From assembly GCA_029260335.1 (NCBI GenBank), contig JAJDDL010000204.1, positions 1 to 5,844 of the forward strand: 5,844 nucleotides of DNA. Reading direction: 5' to 3'. Below, one piece after another: positions 1 to 3,759 of this stretch. The DNA is from Phycisphaerales bacterium (GTDB taxonomy: Bacteria > Planctomycetota > Phycisphaerae > Phycisphaerales > UBA1924). The number at the start of each line of letters is the position of its first letter. Positions within the stretch are counted from its first letter, which is position 1. Under the pieces are notes generated by a model, which searched no databases, had not been told where the DNA came from, and saw only the letters and a program-made list of their open reading frames with translations. The translations under genes and the position numbers were made by a program.

Positions 1-904
1 CTCGGGCTTGGGCACGCCGGATGCCACAGGTCTCTGTGCATGTTCGCGATCCGGCCTGTCCACCACCGATCTCCCAAGCGCTCGCTTGCACACCGTCCAA
101 CCACCCTACGCGTCAATGGACTTGCCCCAGGTGAGTGATACCCATCAACTCAGGTCACTTGGCCCACGGAATACGCGTTACACAGCATATCACAACCGGC
201 CTTCCTGGACTGGCGAAACCCAGGTCTGGACCTCAAATCGTCCTGCCCAACCAGACTCCGTGCGGACGCGCCGATCCTGTGTAAGGGATCGTTGAGCAAT
301 CGCGCTCAGTTGAGCTCGGTGCCCTGGCTCTCAGAGCTAACTGCGCAAGCAGAAGATTCAGCCAAGGCGGGTGATGAAACACATCTCGCGCGCGCGGATC
401 TCTGCAGAGCCCATCATTCAGGACCGGCAACGCGGTTTTCTGGATCTGATAAGCATCCCGCCGAATCAGGCATTGAACGCTGGGCTTGCGCGTACAAACC
501 AAAGGACCATGAGGTATCAGGTCTGGAAGCCACCGCCCGATCCGTTATGTCCGCTTGTCCTTCTGGCGACCCTTTCAGTACCCCAGCGAGATGAAATCTG
601 CCGCGCGACCTGTTGTGGCCGCGCGGCAGTTCTACTGCCCTTTGGGTGTCGCCCGAGTGCAGCGGTGGAGCTAGCACATGGTGTATTGCGGCGATCACCC
701 GAGCAATCTGCATGGAACTGATTCCATCAACTCCTTGCCCAACCCCACAGGGCCAAATTCTTCCCTGCTGACAGCTAGGTCGTTGTCTTCCGAGAAAACG
801 TGATGGGTTTGCCACGAATTTGTGAAAACTGCGTGATTCACACTGGTGGTCATCGCCGGCCACCGATCACCATGGCTTTGCACATTATCACTCGCAAGTA
901 CAAA
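1..904. other. Gene-free stretch of about 900 bp
   Basis: No reading frame here could be supported as a gene. The open frames on both strands are short, overlap each other, show no recognisable domain, signal peptide or family motif, and lack the strong preference for G or C at the third codon position seen in the genes to the right. One example, a plus-strand frame at 292-594 with a TTG start, has roughly half of its codons ending in G or C, as expected by chance. No tRNA T-loop pattern and no rRNA segment was recognised. The visible structures are the GC-rich hairpin at 598-629 and a weaker inverted repeat at 821-842. The stretch may be intergenic DNA, a decayed gene, or the leader of a gene lying left of the window. 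Confidence 0.6.
598..629. repeat. GC-rich inverted repeat (10-bp stem, 12-nt loop)
   Basis: The arms CTGCCGCGCG (598-607) and CGCGCGGCAG (620-629) are exact reverse complements around a 12-nt loop. The right arm is followed on the plus strand by TTCTACT, and the left arm on the minus strand by ATTTCATC, so neither side has a clean T-run. It could be a weak terminator, a structured RNA element, or an intergenic repeat. No supported gene ends beside it, so the strand is left open. Confidence 0.45.
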
Positions 905-928
905 CACCCCGGCTCATGAGCCGGGGTG
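905..928 (-). terminator. Probable intrinsic terminator of the S74/dockerin operon
   Basis: A perfect 24-bp palindrome folds into a 10-bp, mostly G-C stem with a CATG tetraloop. It begins 39 nt after the stop codon of the dockerin-like gene on the minus strand and is followed on that strand by TTTGTACTT, a short and imperfect U-tract. Position and stem strength fit a Rho-independent terminator closing the leftward operon. On the plus strand the stem is followed by CCTGCC, without a U-run, so a two-way role is unlikely. Confidence 0.7.
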
Positions 929-967
929 CCTGCCGAGCGATGCCGCCCTCTCCTCGATCAGTGGGGC

Positions 968-1375
968 TCAACAGCCCTGCGCGAACCGGTCGAGATACCC
1001 GAAGAAATCGTCGGCATCACAGTCACCGTCGTTATCGATATCGCAGACCGGGAGGTTGCCACCGGCGAACGCGTCGAGGTACGCAAAGAAGTCATCTGCG
1101 TCCGCATCGCCATCGCCATCGAGATCCGCCGGGCATCCCGGATCGCCCTCGCCGAAGTTGGACCAGAACCCGCCCTGGAGACTGAACCCGCCGCCAACCA
1201 TCACGAGGTCCATGGCATCGGGTTGGCCAATACTGCCCTGAAGCGAGAACCCTGCTCCGGTCGAGGTCTCTTGCGCCCCGCCGTCGACCGTGAACCAGTT
1301 CATGGTAAATGGCTGGGCCGCGGCCGGGGCTGCCAACGCGGCAACCAGGACCAGGCTAAGAACTTTCTTGTTCAT
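968..1375 (-). CDS. Secreted protein with GC-type dockerin-like C-terminal tail
   Basis: This is a 135-residue protein of unknown function, probably exported. Residues 1-20 form a signal peptide (MNKK, a hydrophobic core, then Ala-Ala-Ala before Gln21). Residues 26-73 are a short glycine-rich module with two related half-repeats, GFSLQGSIGQPDA and GFSLQGGFW, a pattern common in planctomycete exoproteins. Residues 81-135 are the dockerin-like tail: two copies of an Asp-rich loop plus helix (84-103 and 112-131), each with DxDxDGDxDADDFF-type calcium-binding spacing, ending in Phe-Ala-Gln-Gly-Cys. Cysteines lie at 81, 111, 119 and 135. The start is taken as the ATG that overlaps the upstream stop (TGATG), with GGAGG 7 nt before it; a GTG one codon earlier lies only 4 nt from that GGAGG. 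It is translationally coupled to the S74 protein gene. Such tails probably serve anchoring or sorting, but partner and mechanism are unknown. Confidence 0.88.
   Translation of the reverse strand: MNKKVLSLVLVAALAAPAAAQPFTMNWFTVDGGAQETSTGAGFSLQGSIGQPDAMDLVMVGGGFSLQGGFWSNFGEGDPGCPADLDGDGDADADDFFAYLDAFAGGNLPVCDIDNDGDCDADDFFGYLDRFAQGC
983..1126 (-). repeat. Two dockerin-like calcium-loop repeats within the coding sequence
   Basis: Two 60-nt coding repeats (1067-1126 and 983-1042) encode DLDGDGDADADDFFAYLDAF and DIDNDGDCDADDFFGYLDRF. The aspartates sit at the spacing of EF-hand-like calcium loops. Protein similarity is clearly stronger than DNA identity, so this is an old domain duplication held by selection rather than a recent DNA repeat. 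Confidence 0.85.
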
Positions 1376-2976
1376 CACTTGGCCTCCAATGACTCAATGG
1401 CGCTCTCGAGCGCATCTTCGAGTTGGGCGACGCGATCACGCAGGTCGGCGGTCTCATCGCGGAGCTTGTCGATCTGGGCGTCCTTCTCGTCGCGCAGTTC
1501 GCGAATGGCCTCGACGGTCAAGGCCTCAAAGCCGCGGAACGTGACGGTCTTGTAGCCTTCGTCGTTGAGCGAGACCCAATCGGGGAATATCTTCTCGATC
1601 TCCTGGGCGATGACACCGATGCGCTCGCCTTCGAGTTCATTGATGGTCGCCGGATCGATGTACTCAAAGGTAACGCCGCGGAGTTCCATCAGCTTCTCGA
1701 GCGAACCGTCGAGATCGTGGATGTTCTTCTTGAGGTTGATGTCCGATGTGTTGGACCAGGAGCCACCGCCGGGCTTGCCCGCGCTGCCGTTGACGTGGAG
1801 GAGGAAGGCGGGATTCGACGTGCCGATGCCGGTTTCACCATTGTCCTCGACAGTCATTCGTGTACCACCGACCCACAGCTTCCACTCATTCAGCGTGTCG
1901 TCGTAGTAGTGATATGCGTCTACCTGGCGATTTGTTGAGTAGCCGTAGAAAGGCAAGCCCAAGTTGCCGTCGGTGTTGACGTACATGCCGCCGAAGGCGC
2001 CGTCACCTGCCGGAGAGTTGACGCCGAAGGACTCGGCACCGGTGACCTGGCTGGATCGACCGATGCCGACAAAGCCGTTATCGCCGCGGACACTGATCTT
2101 TTCGCCGTTGAACCACATGTGCCAGATGTCGGTGGCGCCGTTCAGGTAGGTCCAGCAATCCCCCGTGCCACCGGCGGCGTATCCATAGAAGGGCCATGCG
2201 AGTTCGGAGTCGGTCGATGCGTACATGCCGCCGTAGAGATTGTCGCCGACCGGGGAGTTGAATCCGAAGTACTCTTGGGTCCCAATACGAGAATCGCGGT
2301 TGAGCCCGACAAAGCCCGTGCCCTTGTCCACGATGATGCGATCATCGCCGGCCCAGAGCTTCCATTGATCCTCGGCCCCATCGAAGTATGTCCACGCGTC
2401 GAGATCGCCGCCGGCCGAGTACCCGTAGAACGGCCAACCGGACTGCGTCTCCGTGGAGATGTACATTCCGCCGTACGCGTTGTCGCCCGCGGGAGTTGCA
2501 ACCCCGAAGGACTCTTGGGAGCTGAGCCGATTGTCCCGATGCACGCCGACGAACTCGCCGCCGGGGGCCAGTTCCACGACACCGTTGTCGTCAACGTTCA
2601 TACCTCGGGTCTGCATTGCATAGGGCGTCCGCCGGATTTGCTGGCGCGGATTGAGCGTGTTGCCGTTGATGGAGACCTGGATCCAACGCTCGGCACCGTT
2701 GAAGTCATCAGCGCCGAAGTCGACGTCATGTGTGAACACGCCGTCGACGACATTCACGTTCCCGCCGACCGGCCCGGCGACCTGCACTCCGCCGTTGGCC
2801 GCGGTCCAGAGGGTGAACTGCGCGGCGACGACGCCGTTGACCGGGTTGCCCGCGTTGAGCAGCTTGCCCTGATAGGTGAAAGTCGTGTCCGGTGCGGCGA
2901 TCGCAGATGTGGCAACTCCCGCGGCGATCAACAAGCCCGCAACGACCTGACGTGTTCGATTCACTGTTCGATTCAT
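1375..2976 (-). CDS. Secreted fibre-like protein with S74 intramolecular chaperone domain
   Basis: This is a 533-residue exported protein resembling phage tail-fibre proteins, in a non-phage setting. A signal peptide (1-27, Ala-Ile-Ala before Ala28) leads into an N-terminal beta domain (about 30-122: TFTYQGKL, ERWIQVSI, PRQQIRRTPYAMQTRG), common in planctomycete exoproteins. Three tandem 80-residue repeats follow (142-381), then TGIGTSNP and LLHVNG (382-396), typical of the junction before an S74 domain. The S74 chaperone spans about 411-533, with SDINLKKNI (Ser411 and Lys416 at the spacing of the autoproteolytic dyad) and GVIAQEIEKIFPDWV, and ends in a coiled coil (about 488-533). In this family the domain trimerises the fibre and may cut itself off before the Ser. 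The start is set by AAGGAG 8 nt upstream and by the signal peptide; the frame stays open far upstream, but only as antisense of the sigma gene. The fibre's ligand is unknown. Confidence 0.9.
   Translation of the reverse strand: MNRTVNRTRQVVAGLLIAAGVATSAIAAPDTTFTYQGKLLNAGNPVNGVVAAQFTLWTAANGGVQVAGPVGGNVNVVDGVFTHDVDFGADDFNGAERWIQVSINGNTLNPRQQIRRTPYAMQTRGMNVDDNGVVELAPGGEFVGVHRDNRLSSQESFGVATPAGDNAYGGMYISTETQSGWPFYGYSAGGDLDAWTYFDGAEDQWKLWAGDDRIIVDKGTGFVGLNRDSRIGTQEYFGFNSPVGDNLYGGMYASTDSELAWPFYGYAAGGTGDCWTYLNGATDIWHMWFNGEKISVRGDNGFVGIGRSSQVTGAESFGVNSPAGDGAFGGMYVNTDGNLGLPFYGYSTNRQVDAYHYYDDTLNEWKLWVGGTRMTVEDNGETGIGTSNPAFLLHVNGSAGKPGGGSWSNTSDINLKKNIHDLDGSLEKLMELRGVTFEYIDPATINELEGERIGVIAQEIEKIFPDWVSLNDEGYKTVTFRGFEALTVEAIRELRDEKDAQIDKLRDETADLRDRVAQLEDALESAIESLEAK
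1383..1387 (-). promoter_or_regulatory. Ribosome binding site of the dockerin-like gene
   Basis: GGAGG on the minus strand lies inside the last codons of the S74 protein gene, 7 nt before the ATG that overlaps its stop. This spacing favours the ATG over the adjacent GTG and fits translational coupling of the two secreted proteins. Confidence 0.7.
1834..2553 (-). repeat. Three tandem 240-bp coding repeats (80 residues each)
   Basis: Copies at 2314-2553, 2074-2313 and 1834-2073 encode residues 142-221, 222-301 and 302-381 of the S74 protein. They align without gaps at exactly 80 residues. Shared anchors are FVG at the start, ES/EYFG, (S/T)P(A/V)GD, GGMY, PFYGY, W or Y in the next strand, and W(K/H)(L/M)W near the end. 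The third copy has drifted most. The following TGIGTSNP at residue 382 sits in phase as the start of a fourth, cut-short unit. Copies are clearly diverged, so the duplication is not recent. Confidence 0.9.
2953..2976 (-). repeat. 12-bp tandem duplication at the S74 gene start
   Basis: Two adjacent 12-nt units on the minus strand, ATGAATCGAACA and GTGAATCGAACA, differ only in the first base. They encode Met-Asn-Arg-Thr and Val-Asn-Arg-Thr, so the start codon and the basic tip of the signal peptide are duplicated, and the second copy begins with a potential GTG start. Confidence 0.75.
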
Positions 2977-2984
2977 GGCGTGTT

Positions 2985-2990
2985 CTCCTT
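2985..2990 (-). promoter_or_regulatory. Ribosome binding site of the S74 protein gene
   Basis: AAGGAG on the minus strand lies 8 nt before the ATG at 2976. It decides the start in a frame that otherwise stays open to 3849, and it sits directly before a clear signal peptide. Confidence 0.85.
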
Positions 2991-3065
2991 CGTGTGTTGC
3001 CCGACGCAGCACACGCCGCGTCCGAAGCACCACCAGTCCGACAACCCGCGCTCGGAACGACACGA

Positions 3066-3094
3066 ATTCGCAGCTCGATTTTGAGCTTGTGAAT
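3066..3094. repeat. Imperfect inverted repeat in the divergent promoter region
   Basis: ATTCGCAGCTC and GAGCTTGTGAAT pair around the 6-nt loop GATTTT, with one bulged T and one G-T pair. The core AGCTC/GAGCT is exact. It lies about 75 nt before the sigma start and 90 nt before the S74 start. No T-run follows, so it is not a typical terminator; an operator or a leader hairpin is possible. Confidence 0.35.
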
Positions 3095-3103
3095 CGATCC
3101 GCC

Positions 3104-3136
3104 AAACCCATGCAAGCCCTTCCGGCGTATGGGTTT
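3104..3136. repeat. Inverted repeat upstream of the sigma gene
   Basis: AAACCCAT (3104-3111) and ATGGGTTT (3129-3136) are exact reverse complements with 17 nt between them; one G-T and one more C-G pair extend the stem inward. The right arm ends 17 nt before the sigma gene's ribosome binding site. It could be an operator with half-sites about 25 bp apart, or a hairpin in the leader RNA followed by a short T-run. Confidence 0.4.
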
Positions 3137-3153
3137 TCGGTGTACAGTTTGTT

Positions 3154-3160
3154 GGGAGGG
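3154..3160 (+). promoter_or_regulatory. Ribosome binding site of the sigma gene
   Basis: GGGAGGG lies 8 nt before the GTG at 3169. It supports GTG as the start, since no ATG occurs in frame near the N-terminus. Confidence 0.75.
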
Positions 3161-3168
3161 TTTGGAGA

Positions 3169-3759
3169 GTGGACTCGGCCCCGACAGAGACAACGCGACT
3201 GCTTGTCGCACTGGGTGAAGGCGATAAGGCGGCCAGTGCGCGCCTGCTGCCGATCCTCTACACAGAACTGAGGCGACTCGCCGAGGCTCGGCTGGCCAAA
3301 CTCCCCAGGGGACAAACGCTCCAGGCGACGGCGCTTGTCCACGAGGCGTATCTCCGCTTGGTCGGCACCACGGATCCGGGTTGGAACGGCAAGGCCCATT
3401 TCTTTGGAGCCGCGGCCCAAGCCATGCGCGATATCCTGGTAGAGCAGGCCCGCCGGAAGGGTCGGATCAAGCATGGATCGGGCAAAAAGCCCGTGCCGCT
3501 CGACGATCAGACCCCCGATCTGTTGCAAATCTCCGCCGACCCCGAAGAAATCCTGTCGCTCGATACGGCACTTCGGCGGATGACTGAGGAGCATCCGAGG
3601 GCCGCGGAGGTTGTCATGTATCGATACTTCGCCGGGCTGGACAGCGAGCAGACCGCCAGCGTCTTGGAAATCTCTGCGCGAACCGTGGAACGAGACTGGC
3701 GATTTGCAAAGGCTTGGCTCCGCCGGGCGATCGAAGACCTCGGAGGCGGGCCTGGATGA
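3169..3759 (+). CDS. ECF-type RNA polymerase sigma factor (planctomycete kinase-linked type)
   Basis: This 196-residue protein should direct RNA polymerase to a specific promoter set. Region 2 covers about residues 10-97: LYTELRRLAEARL, then LVHEAYLRLVG (56-66) in region 2.2, and a Trp/His-Phe-Phe segment followed by AMRDILVEQARRKGRIKHG (85-103), the basic region 2.3-2.4 end typical of this subfamily. A linker (about 104-125) leads to region 4 (about 126-188), with a helix-turn-helix in SEQTASVLEISARTVERDW. Length is normal for the family. The acidic DAED-like residues that usually precede region 2.2 are replaced by Gln52-Ala-Thr-Ala55. GTG is chosen as start because of its ribosome binding site. 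The stop overlaps the kinase start by 4 nt (ATGA), so the two are co-translated. No anti-sigma gene is visible; the kinase takes that place. Confidence 0.93.
   Translation: MDSAPTETTRLLVALGEGDKAASARLLPILYTELRRLAEARLAKLPRGQTLQATALVHEAYLRLVGTTDPGWNGKAHFFGAAAQAMRDILVEQARRKGRIKHGSGKKPVPLDDQTPDLLQISADPEEILSLDTALRRMTEEHPRAAEVVMYRYFAGLDSEQTASVLEISARTVERDWRFAKAWLRRAIEDLGGGPG
3742..3746 (+). promoter_or_regulatory. Ribosome binding site of the kinase gene
   Basis: GGAGG lies inside the last codons of the sigma gene, 9 nt before the overlapping ATG at 3756, and fits coupled translation. Confidence 0.65.

Larger units (their letters stand above)
2977..3168. promoter_or_regulatory. Divergent intergenic region between secreted-protein and sigma-kinase operons
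   Basis: These 192 bp separate the leftward S74 gene from the rightward sigma gene, so both promoters must lie here unless they are inside the coding regions. I could not identify convincing -35/-10 pairs on either strand. Two imperfect inverted repeats (3066-3094 and 3104-3136) occupy the half nearest the sigma gene and are candidate operators or RNA structures. Confidence 0.6.

Noticed and set aside
1..104. Possible minus-strand gene start (GTG near 104) running off the left edge
   Set aside because: Only about 34 codons are visible, with no clear ribosome binding site or recognisable sequence; too little to support.
292..594. Plus-strand frame with a TTG start ending 3 nt before the hairpin at 598
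   Set aside because: The hairpin position is tempting as a terminator, but third codon positions look random, the AAGGGA site is only 3 nt from the start, and no motif is seen.
821..842. TGTGAA...TTCACA dyad resembling a CRP-type operator
   Set aside because: The arms are 10 nt apart, unlike the CRP spacing, and no gene start lies beside it.
926..1555. 209-codon plus-strand open frame
   Set aside because: It spans the antisense of the dockerin gene and the end of the S74 gene, and its repetitive sequence mirrors the dockerin repeats.
1834..2553. CRISPR array or other nucleotide-level repeat array
   Set aside because: The repeats are 240-bp coding units conserved at protein level; there are no short direct repeats with unique spacers.
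2119..3084. 321-codon plus-strand open frame opposite the S74 gene
   Set aside because: It is the shadow of a GC-rich coding region on the other strand; the repeats, signal peptide and S74 motifs are all on the minus strand.
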